Positions 23,694-34,225 of a DNA stretch of 64,000 nt are shown in pieces; within the stretch, counting starts at the first letter, position 1, and every line of letters begins with the position of its first letter. The DNA is from Adiantum capillus-veneris (taxonomy: Eukaryota; Streptophyta; Polypodiopsida; Polypodiales; Pteridaceae), in assembly GCA_014529385.2 (NCBI GenBank), contig CM043967.1, forward strand, positions 132,980,682 to 133,044,681. The letters run 5' to 3'. The position numbers and the translations under genes were made by a program. The notes beneath the pieces are model-generated. The model did not search any database, was not told where the DNA came from, and worked only from the letters and a program-made list of their open reading frames with translations.

Positions 23694-24455
23694 TTGATGA
23701 TGACTCCTTGTTGGGATGAAATGTTTTACTTGAGCTTGAGCGTGGGTGAGCATGCTATTGGTGCAGTATTGATGCAAAAAGGAAAAAAGCAATCTTATAT
23801 GAGGCCGGTTTACTACATAAGCAAAGTGAAGAATGATGCACAAAAATCTTGGCATGAGATCGAGCAATTGGTTTGGGCATTGGTATATGCAAAAAAAAGG
23901 CTGAAATCTTATCTTATTTGTAAGCCTTTTGTGGTGTTAACATCATGTAGTTTTTTGCCTCATGCACTAAGGTATCCTGGGGATAGTCCTAAATTGAAAA
24001 AGTGGATACTTAGCTTGCAACAATTTGACATGAGCTTTACTAAGGAGGATAGTGTGAGAGCAAATATGGCGGATATGCTCACTTTTAAAGAGATTCATGC
24101 AAGGAGTGAGTTGAAGAAAGATTTGGAAAAGAAGATAGCACCAAGCCCAACTATGCATGCGGAGCTTCAGGATGTAGAGGGTACCTTATACTTTGATGGG
24201 GCTTTCAAGAGGAGAATTAATAAGGGCACTATTGGTTATGTATTTGTGGATAAAAATGGCATTGAGTGCTGTTTTGGAAGCCAAGAAGTGGATGTAAAGA
24301 GTAATAATGAGGCTGAGTATGCAAGCCTCTGTTTGGGCTTGGAAGAATGTGTCAAAAGACATGTAAGGAGGCTTTTAATAAAAGGTGATTCTATGTTGAT
24401 TGTGCGGCAAGTTCAAGGTACCTGGAAGGTAAATCAAGAAGGCATGAAGGGATGA
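23694..24455 (+). pseudogene. RNase H plus second (archaeal-type) RNase H, gypsy D copy 1
   Basis: The first RNase H covers HAIGAVLMQKGKK through MRPVYYISKVKNDAQKSWHE to NMADML. It is followed by the second domain starting GTLYFDGAFKRRINKG, with NNEAEYASLCLGLEEC and IKGDSMLIVRQVQG. Asp-Glu-Asp positions in FDGA, NNEAEY and KGDS fit an RNase H fold. Dual RNase H is known from Tat-lineage gypsy elements. A stop ends the frame at 24455, just before integrase. Confidence 0.85.
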
Positions 24456-24464
24456 TTTTTCAAA

Positions 24465-25857
24465 GTGAGGAAGTTGTTAAAGTCTTTTACTTCCTTTCAA
24501 ATATGGCATGTACCACAAAATAGGAATGTAAGGGCTCATGAGTTGGCGGAACAGGTGTTCACAAAGGATGTGCATGGGGTGATAATTAGAGAGCCAAGGT
24601 ATCTTGGAAGGGAATCCCTCCATGAGGAAGAACATGTGTTGCAAACGGGTTTTGCAAGAAAGGGATTGGCTTCTCAACAAAGGCATGCAATCACACGAAG
24701 AGCTATGAGGTATGTCTTGATTGGAGAGCAAATGTATCACAAGGGGGCTGATGGTGTCATGAGAAGCGTTCTCTACCATGATGAAATTTTTGATTGCTTG
24801 AAAGCACGTCATGAGGAAGGATGTGGAGGCCATTTTGGAGTGGAAATTACAAGAAGGAAAGTATTGAATGCTCAACTTATGTGGCCAAGTATGAATAGGG
24901 ATGTTGTGCATTGGTGTAGAAGCTATCAGGAGTGCCAAATATATCAAAAGAGAAAGCTGATGCCCGAGCCTTTGAGACACATTGTAAGCTATGGGCCTTT
25001 TGAGAAGTGGGGTGTGGATGTAATTGGTACTCTTCCAGGCACTAGAAATGGGAAGCACTACATACTTATTGCAGCGGATTATATGACAGGATGGCTAGAA
25101 GCAAAGGCTAGTAGAGGGGCTACAAGCAAAGATGTATGCAGCTTTATCTTTGATTGCATATGTTGTAGATTTGGAGTGTCGTTGGATCTTGTAAGTGATC
25201 AAGGAAAAGAGTTTAGGAATGATCTTATCACTGAATTGGAGATCAAACATAGGTATGCTACTCCTTATCATCCACAATGCAATGGGTTGGTGGAGGCATT
25301 CAATGGAGTTTTATAGAAGATATTGTTCAAGCTTGTGGAAGAACATCCAAAAGATTGGGATATGTATTTGGAGAGGGCATTGTGGGCATGTAGAGTGACT
25401 CAAAAATCATCCACGGGCTTCACTCCATTTTATTTGGTATATGGAGAAGAGTGTGTTATGCCGATTAATGTGATGCTTTCTTCATTGGAGTTCATTTTGA
25501 AGCATAGTTTGGTTGAGGAGGAGCATGTAAAAGAGAGACTGGCATCTATGCATAGCCTCTTTGTTGGATAGAGAAAGTGCCATTAGATACTATGAAGACT
25601 TGGGAAGAAGAAGGGCTGATGTATTCAATGAAAAGATAAAGAAAAAAGGGCTATGTGAAGGCATGTTGGTTATGAGGTATAATAGTGCTTTGGACAATAC
25701 CTTTCAAGAAAAGTTCAAGGCAAAGTGGGAAGGTCCTTTTGTGGTGCATAAGGTGTATGATAATGGAAGCTATCAGCTAAAGGACTTGGATGGAAATATG
25801 CATAAGGCAAGAGTCAATGGGATCCGAATCAGGCCTTATGTGACCAGAATCATGTAA
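24465..25857 (+). pseudogene. Integrase of gypsy D, copy 1
   Basis: The catalytic core shows GVDVIGTLPG, LVSDQGKEFRND and NGLVEAFNGV (D,D,E). In the zinc finger one Cys is replaced (CRSYQEC; copy 2 has CRSCHEC), and 9 bp are missing before EIKHRYATPYH. A TAG at 25314 after the Glu helix is shared with copy 2. The C-terminal part continues at 25323-25571 and 25561-25857 (KWEGPFVVHKVYDNGSYQL), so frameshifts split the rest. Confidence 0.85.
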
Positions 25858-25899
25858 TGAAGCAAAAATGCGTATGGAACACTTGAGAGTGTTCCATGC

Positions 25900-26917
25900 T
25901 TGTTGGGGGGGCAATATGTGACGTGTTTTGGCAAAATGGTGCGGGCCACCCCAAATTCTTTGAGATATTTTTTTTAATTCTTTTGGGGTCCTTATATGTA
26001 AATAAATCATGCTTGTACAAAGTGTACAAAGGCGGTGTGTGCCAACTGTCTCTACGCATGCGGGCCAGTTGTGCGGGGTACATAGTTTTGTTGTTTTTGT
26101 ACATAGAAGTGTCGAGACTTCAAAGTGTGAGTTAGTGATTTAAAAATATGAGCAAAAACGGAAAATTTATCAGCTTGGGATCATGATTGAGGAGGAATAT
26201 TCAGCTGTGAAGAAGAAACTATGTGTTGCTGCAGCCTGCGGTGAAGGGTGGGGGTTTTGGTGTAAAGGTGCCCCTCTTGCCTTGCGAGAACCTGGTGTGG
26301 TGAGTTGAGAGTGTGTCTCTCCTCAATGGGCTGATGAAATTGGGTGCTTATCTCTGCATATTGACCTATCTTCATCTTGGTTTGAGGTATGGCAGCCATG
26401 TTGTTTGTGGTTCCCTTTGGTGCAGCTAGTCGAGGGTAGACTATGCGCTGCAATTCCTTGCTTGTACATACGCAAAAGGGCAAGGTTTTCCTCAATTTTT
26501 CCATCACTTTTTTTGAGTGTTTTTTCTGAACTTTGGGGGCTTTCAAAGTGATCTTGATTTGGATGGGTTTTGGTCAAGCTATGTGTATATATAAGAGCGC
26601 TTATGGAGTCTCTACTAGCACATGGAAGGGTGCTTGAAAAGAAGTGAAGCTCCTGGTTTTATGAGGAAAAGTGCAGAGATTTCCACTATTTTTCTTTACT
26701 TTTTTACTTTGGTTTTCTTGGTTCCCTTGCTTCCTTTGATGCATCCAAGTATAGTGGGATTTATAGCGGTGTAGAGGGAAGTTAGTCGAAGCTAATCGGG
26801 GCTGAGTGCGAGTGAGGCTATCAAAATTTGTGAGAGAATATCAGCCCATATTATCTTGAGAAAGCTATACTCTTCATCCTCTTTTCTTGGTGTTGGTTTG
26901 AGGTTTCGTAGAGGCCA
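25900..26917 (+). repeat. PPT and truncated 3' LTR of gypsy D, copy 1
   Basis: TTGTTGGGGGGGCAATA (to 25916) is the polypurine tract; the LTR starts TGTGACG at 25917. It shares 3'-LTR variants with 59954-60972 (CCTGGTGTGG, TATGCGCTGC, TTATAGCGG). It stops at GTAGAGGCCA (26917); the final CCCCCCAATCCTTCACA is gone. Confidence 0.9.
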
Positions 26918-27907
26918 TTACCGAAGTAGACACAGTGCCAATGGTCCAACTATCAAAGGATGAGGAAGATGCATTGAAGGAAAAAATTGCACAAGAGGTA
27001 GATGAGTAGTGGAAGGCATCAATGGATTGGGAGCTAGGAGTACTTCATTCCATCAATGTCACACAACTCACCCCCAATCAAATCAATGTGCAATGGCACC
27101 AACAATCCCTATCCTACCCTTTGATTAAAGTGGAGCTGCTACAAGTGAGGGAAAGGCTTTACAGCGATATGAAAGTCGAGGGTGCATATCAAGACCACCC
27201 GAAGTGGAGGTTCAGCTGGTTGAACAAGAATCCAAGGTACTTGATTTTGTTCACAAGAGCACGTGCAGTCCTGCAAAAGGATCCTACCTTCTGTCCTCTA
27301 CTAATAGTAAGGACTTGGATAGCACATGAAACACTACTGAAGAAGCGGCCAACTTGATTGAATTACCCCAGATTGCCTACTCCAGAAAAAGGAACCACCA
27401 ACTGAAGAATACATGGTGAAAACCCTCAAGGGTGCCATGTCATTCTTTGAAAATTTACTAGATTTGTCATGTGCAACGTTATACAAGATCTGTTGAATGC
27501 TGCTCACGTGCATCAAAGTGTTCCATGCGCGAGAGCAAGCAGACGCCCCTTGGATGTCATTCCTTGAGAGTAACAAAGGGTTGTGCTATGATCTCATTGG
27601 CCAACCTTCAGAAGTCCTCTATGGCTTCTACGCCATGTGTATGTTTCTACCTTCTCACAATATGCTGGCATTTGAGGAAGCGTTCTACATGGGATTCTTC
27701 ACTTGGCGGACAAAAATATTTGGGCCAGTGATCAGCAACCTGCCATCAAGGTTTGTAGGCCACTCATTAGTGAAGCTAAAGAACAAAGTCACCATGAAGT
27801 TTTTGCAAGTTCCCGATGAAGAGCGAAAGATCAGATACCAAAAGGAACTCAATGCGCTTAAAGACCACCTCACCAGCCGTCAAACCGAAGACTACTTCAG
27901 CCCATAA
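26918..27907 (+). pseudogene. Unrecognised ORF region upstream of the 3' LTR of element A
   Basis: Two frames (27022-27357 and 27497-27907) read as one broken protein-like region, with a stop and frameshifts between. The first is rich in Trp/Gln and Leu (INVTQLTPNQINVQWHQQ, HPKWRFSWLNKNPRYLILF). The second has WMSFLESNKGLCYDLIG, FYMGFFTWRTKIFGPVI and a Lys/Glu-rich end. I do not recognise a domain. It ends 26 bp before the PPT of element A, so it is the last ORF of that element or material between its pol and 3' LTR. The left edge is the deletion junction at 26917. Confidence 0.45.
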
Positions 27908-27946
27908 AGTTGTCTCAAGGGACAACACAGGCGAGGAGGGGGGGAA

Positions 27947-28953
27947 TGTTAGCTACAAGCTAACACAGACACCACAGATACCATTGTTTGGAGCTCTCAT
28001 TGTAAAAAAACTTACTATTTTGATAAATTGGGATCTCACTTCTTTCCTTCTTGCGCTTCCTACTCCCTCCCCGGTTGTCACATTGCAGTCATATTTGTTA
28101 CACTGCAACCACAGGTAAGAGCTCTACGCATTGACGTAAACACATCACAATATTTTGTAGATTTTGGCATCACTGACCCGCGGCCTAATTTCATCATAAG
28201 TAGGAATTTACACTTCAAATTCAAAAACTAAGCATAGGCGGGGTATTGGGGCAGCATTGCTAAGCATTTAGGTGCATTTTGGATCGAAAAGAGCTAGGTC
28301 AAAAATCCAATACTGTTAATAATCGTGATTTTGGCACTTGACCTAATGCGGGGTTTGACACCATAAGCATGTGTGTTTAGGTCTTATAAACTTGTCCTAG
28401 AAGTTTCGTTCTGTTTGGATGTCATTTGATGCTGTAATGGATGTGAATTGTTTTCCGATGAGCGATTGGCTTTTAGTGATTTCAGTCACTTGAGTGTAGC
28501 TTGAGTTAGATAAAGTTGTTAGTTGTTAGTTGTTTTCCGATATATTGACAACCTCTAGTAGCCTCTATGCACTAGTCAAGTCAGCTTCGTCCCATGGATT
28601 GACAATTTAATCGTGGTTCTCGCTAAAGGGTGAAAGCATGTTAACCTGTCGCGCTTGTTAGCAGTTTCAAGTTAGCACATCTTCGAAAAGTTGGGCGTCC
28701 GGTAAATTTTTTACAAATAATATCAAAAATTTTCGGAGGTTGTACATTTGGGTTCCTTGTTTCAAGTGCTTTCTATTGATATATCATATGTCATAGATCT
28801 TGGAGATGTAGCTCAAGTTATTGTACTAGTTAGCATATGTCAAAATTGTGCTAGTTAGCATTGTCCGGGACATGAAAAAGCATGACAAGGTAGCATGCTT
28901 TCACCCTAAAATTGCAATAAGATACGATAGTGAGGTTAGACACGTGTCCCACA
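27947..28953 (+). repeat. 3' LTR of element A (with internal deletion and MITE)
   Basis: Starts TGTTAGC right after a PPT (27933-27946) and ends GTCCCACA. Relative to the 5' LTR it lacks about 210 bp after TGATAAATTG (28030), including the TATA box, and contains a 279-bp MITE (28628-28906). It is followed by the target duplication GTCTA (28954-28958). Confidence 0.85.
28628..28906. mobile_element. 279-bp MITE in the 3' LTR of element A
   Basis: Perfect 13-bp terminal inverted repeats GGGTGAAAGCATG/CATGCTTTCACCC, with TAAA on both sides (28624-28627, 28907-28910). The 5' LTR has the empty site at about 13836. TAA-type targets and GGG-starting ends resemble PIF/Harbinger MITEs, but family assignment is tentative. 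No coding capacity. Confidence 0.8.
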
Positions 28954-31271
28954 GTCTAATGATCCCCAACCCTCCTTGAGAACAAAGAAGGAGGATGACC
29001 TACCATGCCACTTTGGCCCGGGCTATTTGATTGTCACGCCCTGACCAAAGAAAGTTCCTCATCAGTCTCTCTACCTGGCTGATGCAATAACTCAAAAAGA
29101 TCAAACAAGAAGTGATGTACCACATAGTAGCCAAAAACATTTGGTTGGCCACTACAACTCTGTCTGCCAGAGAAAATCGTGCGGAGCTCCAGTGTAACAA
29201 CTCCCTCCTGATGGACAGGAGGAGGGGAGAAATCTGCTGCAAGAGAGAAAAGTCCAAGCCAACCTCATAGCCCAAGTACCGAAATTCAATCGTTGGGGGT
29301 ATCCACTTGAGACCCTCACTTCGCATCCAATCAGATGTAGGAGCACTACCAACCGAGAAAGCCACAATCTTTCTCTAGTTGATCAGTGCACCTGATGCAC
29401 AACAAAAGGTCCCAAGAGCCTACTCACAACTGTGAAGGTTGTCCTCCTGGACATCTAAGTACAGGGCTCAGTTGTCTGCAAACTCAGCGTCCAGTAGCTC
29501 ATCTCCCCGAACAGGGAGCACTAAGCCTCGTAAACCAACCTGCTGTGAAACCAAAACCCTGCTCATCACCTCAACATAGAACAAAAAGAGGAAGGGGACA
29601 AGAGGGCAGCCCTGTCTGACCAAATGTGTGAGCATGAAATGATCACCTCTACCTCCTGATCAAAGTAACTCACCGTGTGCCTATCTGTACATAGCTGACA
29701 CACCTCTGATCCAAGAATGTGAGAAACCATCCTATGTAGAGTTCCCTCCAAAAAGTCCCAGTCAACTCTATTGTAGGCCTTCTCAAAATCGAGAAGAAGT
29801 AATACCAGATCTTCACCACGAAGCTGTGCAAGGCTAGAAGCCTCCCAAAAGGTAAAGATGTTGTTAAGGATACTATGCTCCTTGACAAAACTTGTCTGCG
29901 TTCCATGTATAATGCTCTCTACAAGTGGTTGAATCCTCAAACTCAGAGCCTTGGCAAGAATTTTGTAGGATGAGTTGAGGATGGTGATGGGTCGCCACTG
30001 TTGAATATCATCCAAGGAGCCACCCTCCTTGGGAATGAGGTAGATCAGGCCCTCACTCATGCTGTTAGGCATCTCTCCTATGTGCAAGATGTACTGAAAG
30101 GCACAACAAATATTTGAGCCAAGCAAGTCCAAGTACTCCAAGAAAAAGCTGGGAGTCAAACCATCCTCACCTAGATAGCTACCACAAGGGAGTGCTCTGA
30201 GAGCCTCGTGTGGCTCCTTTAGTTGAAGAGGAATCTCAAGCCTTTGGTGCATTTCCTCAGTCACAAGACAAGGCATCTGTGCCCACACCTGCTCTTTTCA
30301 TGCCTCTTGGGGCTCTTGACTGGGGCTCTCCAGATAGTAGATCTCGGTAAAAGCCAGTAGAAACTGCACGCATATCCTCTAGCTCTAAAGCAATGAACCC
30401 AATGGACCTCCTCAAATGGCTGACCTTAGCATGCATTTGCCGAGGTCCCACTACCTAAAGAAAGTGTCTGTCACTCTGCCACCCACTTGGGTTCACTCAG
30501 ATGTCTTCTATGGAAAGAAAACTCATGGTGCCTCTCCTTTGTGCTCACGAGCTCCTAGCGAGACTGGTGCAACTGCTCTTCCTACCAAGGACTGTCTGGA
30601 TGTTTCTCGTGCATCCTCTACAGGGAAGCAACACCCCATCGGAGATGCTGCTCCACCTCTCTCGGTGCAGCCAAGCAAGCCGAACACTACTAAAGAAAGA
30701 GACAACTAAGCTGAGCAAGTCTAGAGGCCACTTTGTCAGTAGGAGAATCCTATAAGTCTAAGCTCTCTGTCCAAAGAGCCTCCACTCACTCTCTGAGCAC
30801 AAAGTCCAACAAGACCCTCTCAGGGATGCGTAGCATCGTGCTCCCCCTCCTTTGCCTATTAGTTATTGTGAGGATCATTGGTGCATGGTCCAAAAAGGAA
30901 GTCCCAGCCAAAATGCCAACAGTGTCACCCAAGTCACAAAAGTGATCACTAGTTTAGAAGCGATCTATTTGAGATAGATTCACTCCTCCCGCTTGACGGT
31001 CCAAACAAGAGAAGGCTAGGCTGTCAGGTGGCCTCAAAAAGCTAGCATGTTGTTACACATCTGAGACCTGCAAAGTCATACATAACCTCTCTCAAGCTGC
31101 CAACTCATCTCCATGCATAGTAGTATGGCTACCTCCATTCCTGTCAGCTGGGTCCTCCAACATGTTGAAGTCTCCCCCAATGCACCATTGCTCTACCTAT
31201 GGTAGAGACTTTGCAATGTGAGTCCAAAACTCTGCACGTGCGCTCTCCACATCGGGTGAGTAAATGTTTAG
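28954..31271 (-). mobile_element. LINE fragment 2: endonuclease C-terminal part and reverse transcriptase
   Basis: On the minus strand, downstream of the B insertion: CIGGDFNMLEDPADR near 31150-31200 (endonuclease), then many stops. RT motifs follow in 30288-29566: GEDGLTPSFFLEYL, EGLIYLIPKEGG, WRPITILNSSYKILAKAL, TSFVKEHSILNNIF, LLLDFEKAYNRVDWDFL. The catalytic YADD is FADN followed by a stop near 29469-29484. The region 29365-29000 (RYLGYEVGLDF, LSLADR-like, MRNFLWSG) and GWGSLD-type sequence fit the domain after RT. It is a dead plant L1-type LINE. Confidence 0.85.
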
Positions 31272-32191
31272 TGTTAATTGAGTCAACGTCAGTTAGCAGA
31301 AGCTGCTAAAGATCGAAGATGTACGAATGCATATCGAGGATGAATGCAAAGAAGCAGTAAAGATTGGAGTTATACATTTTCCACGTTTTCCCAAAATGGT
31401 CACATATTGTAAATTCCCGAATTATTTCAAGCCATTGTAATATTTTAATTTGTTATGGGATCAATGGGAGTTCCAAGTTGTAAAGAATAGGTCACTTATT
31501 GTGCCTAGGTTGTAGATTCAGTAAGTGGTGAACCCTAAAGGCCTTGGGCGCTCGGACATTGCATATTTTTAACCTAGGATATAAGGCAGTGTGTAAAATA
31601 AATTAGGGTTCTCAAGCTCATTTGTTGAGAGAACACTTTGGTGAAAGCTATCGAGGGTGTGGCTATGGAGTCCTTGAGCTTCTCCTTACTCATGAGACTT
31701 GATTAACACTAATCAATTATTCATTCTCTTTCACTATGCCTCTCTCATGCTTCTTATGATTGCCTATGATGCTTAGATTAGCTAGATCTACACTAATTAG
31801 TGGTTAATCTCTCTCTAATCTTGTGTGATTTTCCTCTTTTGCTTGTGTGTGCATGTAGGTTCGATTGGAGTGTGGTGCCCAATAGATCTATGTGTGTGTC
31901 CTTGCGATTAGTGTGTTGCATGATAGGATTAGTGTTGTGTGCGTTTTGCAATCTTAATGTGTGTGATTGGGTTTATTAGAGGTGAACAGAAGTGGATATG
32001 GAGATTACCCTTCATTGCGGCTTCGCTCCTCTATAGGCCAAGAAGATCACCTTGTAGTGTTAACCATGTTTGTTGCCATGATTAGCTCACTAACTGTGTG
32101 TGTGTTTCCATGCCCTAGCCGGGTAGCTCATCCCTTCGGATTGATAATTTTGTTGGTCATTGGAGCTATTGCAACGATTGGATCCCCAACA
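31272..32191 (+). repeat. 5' LTR of element B
   Basis: 920 bp. It contains a TATA-like GATATAAGG near 31579 followed by GCAGTGTG, conserved in the 3' LTR as TATATAAGG (40333-40341). The TG..CA ends are intact. Confidence 0.85.
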
Positions 32192-32193
32192 TT

Positions 32194-32211
32194 TGGCATC
32201 GTTGCCAGGGA
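32194..32211 (+). promoter_or_regulatory. Primer-binding site of element B (tRNA-Asp type)
   Basis: TGGCATCGTTGCCAGGGA, 2 bp after the LTR. It differs at a few positions from the tRNA-Asp-complementary TGGCGCCGTTGCCGGGGA of Tat/Athila-group elements, and matches element A in type and spacing. Confidence 0.75.
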
Positions 32212-34200
32212 CGATGGCCTACGCTAGTGTAATTGTGGCATAAACTAATGCGTTCCCTCACTAATTTCACTTGTGTGTTTATGTTTTTGTGGATTTTGAA
32301 TGTGTGTGCATGAAGAATTGTGTTCATATTTCCCTAATGTGTGACCATATCTTTTTACACACTCTAATTTCTCACTAACCCCTTGCTAATTTGACTAATT
32401 TTTGCTAACTTACTAATGTGCTATGAAGGATTGAAGCATTCGACCATTCAATTGATCTTCAACGGAAAGGTAATCAAGGTGGTATTCTCAACCTCCTTAG
32501 AATTTAGAGATGTGTAGAATTGTGTAGAGATCCCACCATGATGATGCAATGTAATGCTATGCTATGTTGATGCAATGCAAGGTTGATGTTATGGATTGAA
32601 AATTTTGCGATTTTTTGTTTTCACGCGGTCGTAATGCTTAAATTCTTAAGAATTGGTGGTGCATGAATTTGATAAGTTTCAATTGCTAATTGGTGATTGT
32701 AGGTTGCTAATTGGGTGCCTAATTGAGTTAACTGCATGCTTAGATGGTCAATTGCAAGTGTGTGTGCACTAAAATCAAGTGTGTGTGCATTCTAATTGAG
32801 TGTGTGTATGCCTAATTTTAGGTGTGTGTGCACTATTTTGCCCATGTTTGAGCACCTAGAAATCAATGTGTGTGTTATGATTTTTCAATTGTGATGATTG
32901 ATTTGTGTTGTGCGCATGCCCAACTAATGATTTGTGAAGTCACATTGCAAATCTGACAAGTTTAACCCTTTTGTGTGCGCACCTGAAGATTGGTAAAAAC
33001 TACCAATTTTTTAGTGTGTGTGCTTAAAAAGTGTTAAATTTGCATGATTGAATCATATTTTGATTGCATAATTGATGTGTGTAGTGATTAAATGCTGCAT
33101 TGTTGTGCTCAAAACAAGCATTTACATACTCTAATTGCGGCAATGTTTGACCTAATTTTGCCGGTTTAATTGCCTAGTCTTGATTTTATTGATTAAATTC
33201 TTGGGCAATTGAATTGATGAGAATTTTGCAATTTCATTTGGCTGCACTATTCCTCAAAGTGTGGAGAATTTGTAGAAATTTTTGGGTATTTTTTGGATAA
33301 TTTTTATAATTTTTGGGTGATTTTACGCGTTTCGGCTAATTTTCGATCCTAAATTCGGTTTTTTTTCGGTTCTCAAGCGTGCCTTTCGGCACATGGACTT
33401 TCCTCGTCGGATAGAGATTTACGTCTCTTGGGATAGTTTCCTATGACGCTAAAATAATCTTCTTCTTCGTTTTTCTTCCGCTTCCATCGTCGTTCTTGTG
33501 CTTCGTGACGTGTGAACCCACCCTTACACACACAACACACAAGCTACAAGAAGACATTATAAATTTTTGAAAAAAAAAAGGGGACCTACTTGTATTCTTT
33601 CTCTCAACGGCTGTGAAGCCTTTTGTATTTAGCCTTTTGTCTTTTTGCCTTTTTTTGTGTCATTGACTTTTGTATTGATTCATTTTGTTTTCTTTCCCTT
33701 TAAATTTCATTTCATTTCATTTTCATTTTCTTTTTTTTTCTCACTTTCATTTCATTAATTTGTATATTAGTAAAAAGCACAAAAATCTAGAAAATTACCT
33801 AAAAATTTATTAAAAAAACAAAACTTACCCAACAAATCATAAAAATACTAAAAATTTCAAATTTTCAAAAATTCACAAATAACTAGGAAAAATAAAAAGA
33901 AAGTATCCGAAAGTGCCAAAAAAAGCCAGCTAAAGCCAGAAAAATTAAAAAAAAGCCAGCAACAGTCCGAAAAAAGGCAGAATTAGCAAAAAAGCACCAT
34001 CGGAGAGTCACACCGAGCAAACCATACACAAGAAAATAATATGAGTTGGTTAGAAAACAATCAACACAAAACTGTGAGCAATCAAGCCGAAATCAACCAA
34101 TCGTGGAGTTAATCAACTCTTGCGAGTCTGAAGAACAGTCAATTGCAAAAGGGCTTTGACTAAAGCAGTTTAATCAAACGGAGTAGGAGAAATTATGCTA
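32212..34200 (+). other. Untranslated leader of element B
   Basis: No ORF of note. The first part (32700-33100) is rich in GTGTGTG motifs. 33560-33980 is strongly A- and T-biased (T-rich then A-rich), with a short repeated AAAAGCCAGC segment near 33920-33960. The length (about 2 kb) matches the leader of element A. Confidence 0.6.
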
Positions 34201-34225
34201 ATCAACCCAGTAGAACATCCATTTA

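Larger units (their letters stand above)
16304..26917. repeat. Duplicated nested block, copy 1
   Basis: From GAGGATAGAAACG at 16304 to GTAGAGGCCA at 26917 this block is closely similar to 49120-60954. It covers A gag, the 3' part of copia E and almost all of gypsy D. Upstream and downstream sequences differ completely between the copies. Copy 2 is longer by one 1.2-kb insertion (58514-59736). Confidence 0.9.
20813..26917 (+). mobile_element. Gypsy element D, copy 1 (Tat-like, dual RNase H)
   Basis: The 5' LTR is 20813-21831 and the 3' LTR 25917-26917. ACGT lies directly left of it (20809-20812). The order is gag with CCHC, protease remnant, RT remnant, RNase H, a second archaeal-type RNase H, and integrase. 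The second RNase H is the hallmark of the plant Tat lineage. The last about 18 bp of the 3' LTR and the right target site are missing at the junction 26917/26918. Confidence 0.85.
12947..28953 (+). mobile_element. LTR retrotransposon A, full span with nested copia and gypsy elements
   Basis: LTRs at 12947-13871 and 27947-28953 both start TGTTAGC and end CCCACA. The flanking target duplication is GTCTA on both sides. A PBS follows the 5' LTR and a polypurine tract precedes the 3' LTR (27933-27946). The interior holds a gag region with CCHC knuckle, then nested copia E (18072-20812, partial), nested gypsy D (20813-26917), and an unrecognised ORF before the 3' LTR. No reverse transcriptase of A itself remains. 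The PBS type and gag organisation point to Ty3/gypsy. Confidence 0.85.
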
